From positions 1-23,276 of the forward strand of contig JAMOVF010000154.1 of NCBI GenBank assembly GCA_027061625.1: a DNA stretch of 23,276 bases, read 5' to 3'. The stretch comes from Deltaproteobacteria bacterium (lineage in GTDB: Bacteria > Desulfobacterota > Dissulfuribacteria > Dissulfuribacterales > JALVPX01). The notes under the pieces were generated by a model, which saw only the letters and a list, made by a program, of their open reading frames with translations, searched no databases and was not told the origin of the DNA. The position numbers and the translations under genes are program-made. Of the stretch, positions 1-6,859 are shown piece after piece; position 1 is the stretch's first letter; each line of letters starts with the position of its first letter.

Positions 1-363
1 TCCGTTTTCCACAACCACTTCGCCGCCTGTCGCCTCTGCTATTTTTGACCCAACATATTGGGCAATAGTGCCTGCAACCGAGGCCATGGGCCCAACGCCT
101 ACACGCCTTCCCGCCTCCAGCATAGTTTTAACTATTGGGGGTGCAGTTTCATCTAGGGGAAGGGGAAGCAAAGAGGTCAAAAAAGCAGGATTTTTCCTGG
201 CATACTGCTCTATGGCAAGCCTTGATTCAAGGACCCAGCTCGATACCTGCTCAGACAAGTCTTCTTTCGCCTGCACATGCAGATCTGTTTCCTTGTGGAC
301 AACCCTGAAGGAGACAAGCCCTTTGCGGGCCATGATCTTGCGGTAGAAGCGTTCTTCACCCAT
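1..363 (-). CDS. UPF0280 family protein (N-terminal part, cut by left edge)
   Basis: Reading leftward from an ATG at 363, an open frame of 121 codons runs off the window with no stop. The protein begins MGEERFYRKIMARKG and has the UPF0280 hallmarks: an N-terminal beta segment with KETDLHV, then APPIVKTM, then VGPMASVAGTIAQYVG at about residues 86-101, and VVVENG at the cut end. UPF0280 proteins belong to the ApbE-like superfamily and are usually about 240-270 residues, so roughly half is missing. Their biochemical role is not settled; a link to flavin or metal cofactor handling is only suggested by the ApbE resemblance. The start lies 17 bases after the gpsA stop, so it is probably the third gene of the gyrA-gpsA transcript. 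Family assignment is from recognised motifs. Confidence 0.8.
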   Translation of the reverse strand, partial: MGEERFYRKIMARKGLVSFRVVHKETDLHVQAKEDLSEQVSSWVLESRLAIEQYARKNPAFLTSLLPLPLDETAPPIVKTMLEAGRRVGVGPMASVAGTIAQYVGSKIAEATGGEVVVENG

Positions 364-380
364 TTTTCAGGAAGTTTGAT

Positions 381-1415
381 TTAAGGGGTAAACACGCTGC
401 CAAATTCAGTTTTAAGCGGTCTTGACATGAGCTGTTTTACTGCCTTGCCAGGATGAAGCCCTTCGTAAAGTACCTGATAAACCGCCTCTGAAATCGGAAG
501 CTCCACCTCATATTTTTTGCCCAAGTTATAGGCCGCTTCTGCAGTTTTGACACCTTCTGCAACATTGTTCATCTCTGCAAGAATCTGTTCAAGGGTTAAT
601 CCCTGACCCAACTTAAGGCCTACATGCCTGTTCCTGCTCAATGCCCCTGTGCATGTGAGCACCAGGTCTCCCATGCCAGCAAGGCCTGCAAAGGTAATGG
701 GATTTGCACCGCACCGCACCCCAAGCCGGGCCATTTCAGCCAGCCCCCTAGTTATCAAAGCTGCCCTGGCATTGTCTCCAAAGCCCATTCCATCTGAAAT
801 GCCTGCTGCAATGGCCAATACATTTTTTAAAGAACCGCCAAGCTGTACCCCCATCAAATCCAGACTGCTGTATGCCCTGAAGTAGTCTGTAGAAAAAAGT
901 TCCTGCATATACTGGGCAATAGGGGAATCTGTGGAAGCAATGGTAACCGCGGTTGGTTTTTGGGAGGCTACCTCTTCTGCAAAACTTGGGCCTGAAAGGA
1001 TGGCCACTTTGCCATGAAGATACTCAGGAAGTTCATCTTCCAGAACCTGGGACATGGTGCTGAGTGAACCTATTTCTATGCCCTTTGAAGCACAGCATAC
1101 AGCCTTTACAGCTCCTGAATCTGGTGTTGTATATAATATTTTAGCAACGTTTTGTGCTAATTTCCTCGTTTTTTGGGCTGGAACAACAAAGAGCAACACA
1201 TGGCTTCCCTCCACTGCCTCTGCAAGATCGTTACTAAAATAGATATTTGTGGGAAGCTCATGGCCAGGCAGGTACTTTTCATTAATCCTGGTACTTTTCA
1301 TTGTCTTTACCAGTTCCTTGTCCCTGGCCCAGAGACAGGTCTCTATGCCTTTTTCCCCAAGGAGTTTAGCCAGGGCTGTGCCCCAGCTTCCAGCACCAAG
1401 TACTGCGACCTTCAT
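381..1415 (-). CDS. gpsA: NAD(P)-dependent glycerol-3-phosphate dehydrogenase GpsA
   Basis: Cytosolic enzyme that reduces dihydroxyacetone phosphate to sn-glycerol 3-phosphate, the backbone for phospholipid synthesis. The 344-residue product has the usual family length. Visible motifs are the Rossmann dinucleotide loop GAGSWG (residues 7-12), SGPSFAEEV (141-149), the catalytic lysine in GGSLKNV (Lys197), GLAGMGDL (244-251) and SRNRHVG (260-266) near the phosphate-binding region. It starts 18 bases after the gyrA stop with only a weak GGTG ribosome site, so translation may depend partly on ribosomes arriving from gyrA. The UPF0280 gene follows 17 bases downstream. The gyrA-gpsA order is familiar from delta-type proteobacteria. 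Nothing in the sequence suggests damage. Confidence 0.97.
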   Translation of the reverse strand: MKVAVLGAGSWGTALAKLLGEKGIETCLWARDKELVKTMKSTRINEKYLPGHELPTNIYFSNDLAEAVEGSHVLLFVVPAQKTRKLAQNVAKILYTTPDSGAVKAVCCASKGIEIGSLSTMSQVLEDELPEYLHGKVAILSGPSFAEEVASQKPTAVTIASTDSPIAQYMQELFSTDYFRAYSSLDLMGVQLGGSLKNVLAIAAGISDGMGFGDNARAALITRGLAEMARLGVRCGANPITFAGLAGMGDLVLTCTGALSRNRHVGLKLGQGLTLEQILAEMNNVAEGVKTAEAAYNLGKKYEVELPISEAVYQVLYEGLHPGKAVKQLMSRPLKTEFGSVFTP

Positions 1416-1433
1416 AACACCATCTGATCCATA

Positions 1434-3890
1434 TCAAGCCTCTTCATTTTCAGCCAACAGCGCAATAGATGCCAAGTGGGCGCCTTCCTGAAGGCGTATT
1501 ACCTTAACACCCTGGGCAGAGCGTCCAGTTACCCTTATCTCTTTTACCCTGGTACGGATGATATTTCCGCTGTCGCCAACCAGCATCACCTCATCTGTGT
1601 CTTTCACAAGCAGAACTCCCACCACAGGGCCGGTCTTTTCAGTGACCTTGAAATTGATGATTCCTTTGCCACCCCTGGCCTGGACCCTGTATTCCGTTAC
1701 TGGAGTCCGCTTTCCATAGCCATTTTCAGTAACAGTCAGCAATGTGCCGGAGTCATCAGAAATGACCACCATGGCAACCACTTTATCGCCTTCATTAAGG
1801 CTTATGCCCTTAACACCAGCTGCTGTGCGGCCCATAGGCCTTACGTCCTGCTCAGAAAAGCGGATGCTGAGGCCGTTTCTAGTAGCCAGGAATATATCTG
1901 AGTTGCCATCTGTAAGGGCACCGCCAATCAATTCGTCTCCAGGCCTTACCACAGCGGCAATAATTCCCGCAGGGCGCGGCCTTGAAAAGGCTTCAAGGGG
2001 CGTCTTTTTTACAATTCCAGATCTAGACACCATCATTAAATACTTATCTTTATCAAAGGTTCGCACAGGAACCACGCCCGCAATCTTTTCGCCAGCAGAC
2101 TTATCCAGAGGAAGGAGATTCACCATAGCCTTTCCCCTGCTCGTCCTGGAACCCTGTGGTATCTCATGCACTTTCAGCCAGTAAAGCCTGCCTAAATTGC
2201 TGAGAAAGAGGAAATAGTCATGGGTAGAGGCCACAAATAGCTTGGATACAAAGTCTTCCTGCTTTGAAGAAAGGCCTGTCACCCCTTTGCCGCCTCTCCG
2301 CTGGCTCCTGTAAAGGCTCAACGGATTTCTCTTTATGTATCCTTTGTGGGAAATGGTAACTACCATATCCTCTTCAACAATTAGGTCTTCCAGGGAAATC
2401 TCTTCAGGCGTTCCAATTATCTCTGTGCGCCGTTCGTCACCAAAGGCCTCTACCAGCTCTACCAGCTCCTGCTCGATTATCTCTAACACCAGGGCCTCGC
2501 TCGCCAATATTTCCTTATATTTCTTAATGGCCTTTAAAATATCCTCATACTCTTTGAGTATCTTATCTTGCTCTAACCCTGTAAGCCTTTGGAGCTTCAT
2601 ATCCAGTATTGCCTGGGCCTGGATCTCTGAAAGGCCAAAGCGGGATACCAGGCCTGCCTTTGCCTCTTTGGGGCTTGCAGATGCACGGATCAATGCCACC
2701 ACGTCATCCAGGTTTTCAAGGGCTATTTTCAGGCCTTCCAAGATGTGTGCGCGTTCTTCTGCCTTTCTTAAATCATATGTGGTGCGCCTTATGATCACTG
2801 TTTTCCTGTGATCTAGAAAGTGGCTCAGAAGCTCCTTCAGATTTAGAAGTTCAGGCCTTCCATGGACAATGGCAAGCATGATGATGCCAAAACTGGTCTC
2901 CATTGGCGTATGCTTATAGAGTTGGTTGAGCACCACCTGGGCCACGGCATCCCGCTTGAGTTCTATAACAATGCGCATTCCTTCCCTGTCTGACTCATCC
3001 CGCACTTCCTGAATGCCGGTAATCTTTTTATCCCTTACCAGATATGCGATTTTTTCGATCAGCTTTGCCTTGTTCACCTGATAAGGAATCTCAGAGACCA
3101 CAATAAGTTCCCTGTTGCCTTTAGCCTGCTGCTCTACAGTGGCCCGGGCCCTCATCTTTATTATGCCGCGGCCTGTCTGATAGGCATTTTTTATCCCCTG
3201 ACGCCCGCAAATAAAGGCACCAGTTGGGAAATCAGGGCCTGGAATATGCTCCATCAGCTCTGCAACAGTGATATTGGGATTTTTTATCAAGGCGATAAGC
3301 GCATTTCCCACTTCATTGAGATTGTGCGGAGGAATGTTGGTTGCCATGCCAACTGCTATCCCTGAAGAACCATTAAGCAGCAGATTTGGCACCTTGGATG
3401 GCAGCACAGATGGCTCCTGCAAAGTTTCGTCATAATTGGGCACAAAATCCACGGTATCTTTGCCAATATCTGCCATCAGCTCGTGGGCCAGCTTTGTAAG
3501 CCTTACCTCTGTATAACGCATGGCAGCAGGGGCATCGCCATCTATGGAGCCAAAATTACCCTGGCCATCTACCAGCGGGTAGCGCATGGAAAAATCCTGC
3601 GCCATTCTTACCAGGGCATCATATACCGCAGCATCTCCATGGGGATGGTATTTACCAATGACATCACCCACTATGCGTGCAGATTTTTTATAGGGCCTGT
3701 TATAACTGTTGCCCAGCTCATGCATGGCAAAGAGAATCCGCCTGTGGACAGGTTTCAAGCCGTCCCGGACATCAGGCAGGGCCCTGCCTATAATCACGCT
3801 CATGGCATAATCGAGGTATGACCTTTTAAGCTCTTCTGCTATATCACAACGTGGTGTTGGATCAGAAAACATCTCCATCTGCTCACTCAT
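1434..3890 (-). CDS. gyrA: DNA gyrase subunit A
   Basis: Breakage-reunion subunit of the type II topoisomerase that introduces negative supercoils. The 818-residue protein has the winged-helix and tower core with catalytic Tyr126 in AAMRYTEVR. A C-terminal beta-pinwheel starts near residue 500. The GyrA box QRRGGKG at residues 530-536 separates it from ParC. Pinwheel blades with degenerate copies (for example QARGGKG) follow. The C-terminal acidic tail of E. coli GyrA is absent. The quinolone-contact segment reads HPHGDAAVYD; the residue matching E. coli Ser83 is Ala87 (codon at 3630-3632), while the acidic residue matching Asp87 is kept (Asp91). gyrB is not upstream; nikR is, 140 bases away. 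A poor sigma70-like match (TTGACT at 4006-4011, then 17 bases to TAGTTA) is the only promoter candidate I see. Confidence 0.98.
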   Translation of the reverse strand: MSEQMEMFSDPTPRCDIAEELKRSYLDYAMSVIIGRALPDVRDGLKPVHRRILFAMHELGNSYNRPYKKSARIVGDVIGKYHPHGDAAVYDALVRMAQDFSMRYPLVDGQGNFGSIDGDAPAAMRYTEVRLTKLAHELMADIGKDTVDFVPNYDETLQEPSVLPSKVPNLLLNGSSGIAVGMATNIPPHNLNEVGNALIALIKNPNITVAELMEHIPGPDFPTGAFICGRQGIKNAYQTGRGIIKMRARATVEQQAKGNRELIVVSEIPYQVNKAKLIEKIAYLVRDKKITGIQEVRDESDREGMRIVIELKRDAVAQVVLNQLYKHTPMETSFGIIMLAIVHGRPELLNLKELLSHFLDHRKTVIIRRTTYDLRKAEERAHILEGLKIALENLDDVVALIRASASPKEAKAGLVSRFGLSEIQAQAILDMKLQRLTGLEQDKILKEYEDILKAIKKYKEILASEALVLEIIEQELVELVEAFGDERRTEIIGTPEEISLEDLIVEEDMVVTISHKGYIKRNPLSLYRSQRRGGKGVTGLSSKQEDFVSKLFVASTHDYFLFLSNLGRLYWLKVHEIPQGSRTSRGKAMVNLLPLDKSAGEKIAGVVPVRTFDKDKYLMMVSRSGIVKKTPLEAFSRPRPAGIIAAVVRPGDELIGGALTDGNSDIFLATRNGLSIRFSEQDVRPMGRTAAGVKGISLNEGDKVVAMVVISDDSGTLLTVTENGYGKRTPVTEYRVQARGGKGIINFKVTEKTGPVVGVLLVKDTDEVMLVGDSGNIIRTRVKEIRVTGRSAQGVKVIRLQEGAHLASIALLAENEEA

Positions 3891-4030
3891 TATTCAATCA
3901 ACTCCATTTCAATTAGAAATTTTGGCAGGATGTAACAAACACAAATCATCTTGCTTGCACTTTTCCAAACCAGCAGCATACATAACTAGGCTCCAAGAGC
4001 ATACAAGTCAACTTGCTGACAGTGCAAAGC

Positions 4031-4474
4031 CTAACTCATATCTTTGCCTGTGGTTGTCATGGCCAAAGTGCAATGTTTAATTCCCTTTAATGCCTTTAAT
4101 TTATATGTAAGGTCCCTTAATGCCAACGGATCCCCTTTAACAATCACAGTTTCCAGGCAGTTGCTGTGGTCAAGGTGGACATGCTGAGAAACCAGCACGA
4201 CATCGCCATGTTCATGCTGGATATCAATTATCTCATCTACCAATTCCCTTTTGTGGTGATCATATACATAAGTAATGGTGCCTGCCACCTCTTTGCCCAT
4301 CATTTCCCGTTCCCATTCTCTTGCCACAAGCTTTTCCCTTATCAGGTCTCTTATGGCCTCCGAACGGTTTGAGTAACCCCTTTCTTTTATATATGAATCA
4401 AAAGACTCAATGAGATCTGCAGGCACAGACACACCAAAACGTGTCAATATAACACTTTTTTTCTTTGCGCACAT
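4031..4474 (-). CDS. nikR: Nickel-responsive transcriptional repressor NikR
   Basis: Ribbon-helix-helix repressor that binds operator DNA when nickel is bound, normally limiting nickel import. The DNA-binding part is residues about 8-50 (RFGVSVPADLIESFDSYI, then RGYSNRSEAIRDLI). The C-terminal ACT-like regulatory domain keeps all four square-planar nickel ligands: His87 (IQHEHG), His98 and His100 (QHVHLDH) and Cys106, matching E. coli His76, His87, His89 and Cys95. About ten residues precede the E. coli-type N-terminus, as in some other NikR proteins with an N-terminal arm. No nickel transporter or nickel enzyme gene lies nearby. The closest divergent gene is a small membrane protein at 4638. 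I found no clear long-spaced NikR inverted repeat in the 163-base divergent region. Confidence 0.95.
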   Translation of the reverse strand: MCAKKKSVILTRFGVSVPADLIESFDSYIKERGYSNRSEAIRDLIREKLVAREWEREMMGKEVAGTITYVYDHHKRELVDEIIDIQHEHGDVVLVSQHVHLDHSNCLETVIVKGDPLALRDLTYKLKALKGIKHCTLAMTTTGKDMS

Positions 4475-4637
4475 TGTAAATATAAATACATCCCAGGAAG
4501 ATTATTTTAGAGTGATACAACAAAATAGCCAAAATTGGCAAGCTCAAATTTGCTTGTTAGGCAGATATAGATAAAAACAGTTGGATTCAAAGAAAATACA
4601 AGCTAAAATGGGGTCATGGAGAGTAGGGGGAGTAACT

Positions 4638-4982
4638 ATGACCTTAAAAGCTGATATTAGCCTTCAAGGAATACTAACCCGGCCAATAAAAAAATCTTTT
4701 CTGCTAGGTATTTGTTTCGTTTGGCTGGCTTCCATATTGGATTTTGTTTTTACCTGCTACCACTTAAGTTGTGGAGCTATTGAATTGAATCCATTGCTTG
4801 CAGCCTTTTTCAGTTCTGGCCGCTTCACAGAGGCCTTCCTGATAAAATTCTTTCTCACTAGTGCCAGCCTAGTAGTTCTATCCTTTTTTTCTTTTCATAG
4901 GAATGCACAAAAGGCATTAACGGTTATTGTTTGTGGTTATGGATTTTTACTCATTTACCACTTAACGGGCTTTTTTATATAA
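4638..4982 (+). CDS. Small membrane protein, DUF5658-like
   Basis: A 114-residue protein with three predicted membrane helices at about residues 21-40, 66-86 and 92-112. The segment LDFVFTCYHLSCGAIELNPL after the first helix, with an ELNP turn and a lysine at the head of the second helix (FLIKFF), resembles the DUF5658 family, whose function is unknown to me. I chose ATG 4638 rather than an in-frame TTG at 4581 because AGGGGGAG lies 7 bases upstream. The gene is divergent from nikR, so shared control by nickel is possible but unproven; Cys40, His42 and Cys45 could bind metal. The stop codon lies inside a perfect 24-base palindrome (4967-4990). The gene is convergent with the zinc-ribbon gene at 5005. 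Confidence 0.75.
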   Translation: MTLKADISLQGILTRPIKKSFLLGICFVWLASILDFVFTCYHLSCGAIELNPLLAAFFSSGRFTEAFLIKFFLTSASLVVLSFFSFHRNAQKALTVIVCGYGFLLIYHLTGFFI

Positions 4983-4990
4983 AAAAGCCC
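4967..4990. repeat. Perfect 24-base palindrome between convergent genes
   Basis: GGGC plus six T, then ATAT, then six A plus GCCC reads identically on both strands. It contains the stop codon of the plus-strand membrane protein gene (4980-4982). Its right A-run (4981-4986) doubles as the T-tract of a minus-strand terminator. In RNA it would fold to a hairpin from either direction, so it may help end transcription of both convergent genes. No separate GC-rich hairpin is visible before the plus-strand T-run. Confidence 0.6.
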
Positions 4991-5004
4991 CATATCATAT
5001 AAGG
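4981..5004 (-). terminator. Rho-independent terminator of the zinc-ribbon gene
   Basis: On the minus strand, CCTTATA pairs with TATGGGG (two G-U wobbles) around a TGA loop, followed by C and six T. It begins directly after the stop codon at 5005. The stem is weak in GC, so efficiency is uncertain, but position and T-run fit a terminator. Confidence 0.55.
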
Positions 5005-5730
5005 TTAAGCCTTTGCATTCTCTTTTTCTCTATCAGCATATATGATCCTCTGACATGTAGGACATACATGAATCCTTTCATCACGCAATAATTCATTAAA
5101 TAGCTGGGGTGGAATGTTCATGTGGCACCCGCTGCATACGCCGGCTGTTACATTAGAGATTACAATGCCCTGTCTTTTATCCTTCAGAAAATTATATTTT
5201 GTAAGCAGATTGGGCTTTACTTTAGCAGCCAATTTGTCGCGTTCTTTTTCCAAGGCAGCTATTTTTTTGGAAAGTTCTTTTTCTGTCTTATCTACCTGCT
5301 TTTGTTCAACTTCCATCTCCTTTTGGAGTTGTGAAAGCGCTTCTTTTTTGCTTTTGATCTCTTTTTCAAGCTCTTCTATCTGGTTCATGGTCAAGAGGAT
5401 TTCATCCTCTCGTTCTTTGTTAGCTCTCTTTATGTCTTCTATTTCCTTAAATACTGCTTGATATTCCCTATCTGTTTTAATGGTGCTAAGGCGCTGCTGA
5501 GATTTGTTAAGGCGTACATTTTCCAGCTCCAATTCATCTTCCAGTTCTATTTTATGCTTGTTGAGCTGGGTGATACGCTCTGTGGTTTCTTTGAGATAGG
5601 ACTCCTCTTCTTCAACTTGTTCCTTTAAGGCCTCAAGCCTTTTGGGACACTCCTCCTTTTCGCTCAATAATTTGCGAATTTCCAGGTCTGTTTTCTGTAG
5701 TTGCAAGAGGGATTCTAATTCTGGTTTCAA
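5005..5730 (-). CDS. Coiled-coil protein with C4-type zinc ribbon (COG1579/DUF164)
   Basis: A 241-residue protein. Residues about 8-170 are almost continuous heptad-rich, charged helix (long runs of E, K, L and Q), predicted to form a coiled-coil hairpin. Residues 199-226 form a C4 zinc ribbon: CSGCHMNIPP (Cys199, Cys202) and CPTC (Cys223, Cys226). The family is widespread and proposed to bind nucleic acid, but its exact role is not established. The start is TTG at 5730, supported by AAGGAG seven bases upstream. It follows the Nif3-like gene by 33 bases; this pairing recurs in many bacteria and suggests one transcript. A terminator follows the stop immediately. Confidence 0.9.
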   Translation of the reverse strand: MKPELESLLQLQKTDLEIRKLLSEKEECPKRLEALKEQVEEEESYLKETTERITQLNKHKIELEDELELENVRLNKSQQRLSTIKTDREYQAVFKEIEDIKRANKEREDEILLTMNQIEELEKEIKSKKEALSQLQKEMEVEQKQVDKTEKELSKKIAALEKERDKLAAKVKPNLLTKYNFLKDKRQGIVISNVTAGVCSGCHMNIPPQLFNELLRDERIHVCPTCQRIIYADREKENAKA

Positions 5731-5763
5731 TTTATAACTCCTTCTACAATAATTTATTTGTAT

Positions 5764-6576
5764 TTATTTCCGCCCTGCTGTCCAAGCAGGAGGGGCCTCT
5801 TCCTCAAATATGGATATATCAGCACTCCAGCTGCTCTTTTCAAGTGCAGTCCGGAGATAATTTGCAATAGCTGGCACAATAGGCCATTCGCTTTGGAAAT
5901 GGCCTATACTTATTATGGCCTTTCCCAATTCTTCTGCCTCTCGTAGAATGTTGTGTTTGATCTCCGCACTTATGAAGAGATCTGCTTCAGAAGAAACCAC
6001 CGCAGGCCATAAATCAGAGCCCGATCCTCCACATATAGCGACCTTTGAAATTGTCTTCTGGGGATCGCCTGTGATGGTGAATAGGCCCGGTTTTAAAAAA
6101 TTTGAATAGGCCCTGATAATATCTTCAAGCAGTAAAGATTTTTCAAGTACACCAACCCTGCCAATACCTGTACCTGGTAAATCGGTTTGTCTTATAACTA
6201 ATGGCGATATTGTTTTAAATATAAGGGGGGCTGCCAACTGGTCAGATACTCCTCCCTTGGCAGCATCCAGATTAGTGTGCATGGCAATAAAGGAAATGGC
6301 TGACTTGAGAAAATCAGCAACTGCCGAGGGTATCCAATGTGATAGATCAAGATTATAAAGGGGTTTAAATATCAAAGGGTGATGTGTTATTACCAGATCT
6401 GCCCCGATGTCTCTAGCCTTTTCCAGGAGGGAATGGGTGGGGTCGAGGGCTATTAAAATTTTAGATATCTGTGCCCTGGGGTTTCCTATTTGGAGACCAA
6501 CATTGTCCCACTCTTCAGCAAGGCCTTTAGGGGCCCATTCTTCCAGCAAATTTTCAATATCCAAAACTGTAGGCAT
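5764..6576 (-). CDS. Nif3-like dinuclear metal centre protein (YbgI/DUF34 family)
   Basis: A 270-residue short-form member of the Nif3/YbgI family, which forms toroidal hexamers carrying two metal ions per subunit. The metal ligands are all visible: THHPLIF (His65, His66), MHTNLDAAKGG (Asp104) and GHFQSEW (His226, Glu230). ICGGSGSD (182-189) and SAEIKHN (203-209) are other family signatures. The related E. coli YbgI has been linked to GTP cyclohydrolase I-type annotations, but the true substrate remains unclear. The start codon has no clear ribosome site and lies only 25 bases after the T-tract of the terminator that ends the upstream tRNA transcript, so its promoter is not obvious. The coiled-coil zinc-ribbon gene follows. 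Confidence 0.93.
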   Translation of the reverse strand: MPTVLDIENLLEEWAPKGLAEEWDNVGLQIGNPRAQISKILIALDPTHSLLEKARDIGADLVITHHPLIFKPLYNLDLSHWIPSAVADFLKSAISFIAMHTNLDAAKGGVSDQLAAPLIFKTISPLVIRQTDLPGTGIGRVGVLEKSLLLEDIIRAYSNFLKPGLFTITGDPQKTISKVAICGGSGSDLWPAVVSSEADLFISAEIKHNILREAEELGKAIISIGHFQSEWPIVPAIANYLRTALEKSSWSADISIFEEEAPPAWTAGRK

Positions 6577-6601
6577 CAGTTTGTTGAGTTATTTGGCCAT
6601 G

Positions 6602-6631
6602 AAAAAAGGTGCATCCATATGGCTGCACCTT
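6602..6631 (-). terminator. Rho-independent terminator after tRNA-Ile2
   Basis: Minus-strand stem AAGGTGCA with TGCACCTT (6631-6606). The ten-base interior contains a further self-complementary CCATATGG, and more T residues follow on the 3' side. It lies about 78 bases after the tRNA 3' end and 25 bases before the Nif3-like start codon. Confidence 0.8.
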
Positions 6632-6708
6632 CTTGTATGGCATTGGGTATGTATATGTTTTTGTAAATTGAACTTCTTCCAAAATTTCTGCCCCATCTGG
6701 CATTGAAT

Positions 6709-6781
6709 TGGGCCCACCAGGATTCGAACCTGGGACCAACCGGTTATGAGCCGGTGGCTCTACCAACTGAGCTATGGGCCC
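6709..6781 (-). tRNA. tRNA with CAU anticodon, best read as tRNA-Ile2 (lysidine type)
   Basis: 73 bases form a full cloverleaf: acceptor GGGCCCA/TGGGCCC, D-arm GCTC..GAGC, anticodon arm ACCGG-CTCATAA-CCGGT with anticodon CAT, variable loop TGGTC, T-arm CCAGG-TTCGAAT-CCTGG, discriminator A. CAU tRNAs are initiator Met, elongator Met or Ile2. The acceptor pairs C4-G69, C5-G68 and C6-G67 and the TGGTC variable loop match the E. coli Ile2 type recognised by TilS, not elongator Met (U4-A69, A5-U68). The initiator is excluded by the paired first acceptor position and the absence of the three G-C anticodon-stem pairs in the standard arrangement. CCA is not encoded. Confidence 0.93.
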
Positions 6782-6799
6782 ACAGTACAGACACGTATA

Positions 6800-6827
6800 T
6801 TTACAAAATGGTGTGGGATTTTGTCAA
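6800..6827 (-). promoter_or_regulatory. Candidate sigma70 promoter of tRNA-Ile2
   Basis: On the minus strand a consensus -35 box TTGACA (6827-6822) is followed after 16 bases by TGTAAA (6805-6800), a 4 of 6 match to the -10 box. A start about 6 bases on would lie roughly 12 bases before the mature tRNA 5' end, a typical distance. The -10 match is modest. Confidence 0.45.
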
Positions 6828-6859
6828 GTTCAGAGAGTAAGATTTTTAGGCTAGGGTTA

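Noticed and set aside
1476..2184. Two long plus-strand frames of 141 and 146 residues opposite gyrA
   Set aside because: They are shadow frames of the gyrA pinwheel coding region, with serine/proline-rich composition and no recognisable domain.
4581..4637. Longer start (TTG 4581) for the small membrane protein
   Set aside because: ATG 4638 has a strong AGGGGGAG site, and the extra 19 residues are not part of the membrane-protein pattern.
4475..4637. NikR operator of the GTATGA-N16-TCATAC or GTGTTAC-type dyad
   Set aside because: Single half-like sites (GTGATAC at 4512-4518) occur but no correctly spaced inverted partner is present.
6554..6766. 70-residue minus-strand frame containing RLVPGSNPGGPNS
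   Set aside because: This is the well-known spurious translation of a tRNA T-arm; it lies over tRNA-Ile2 and its terminator.
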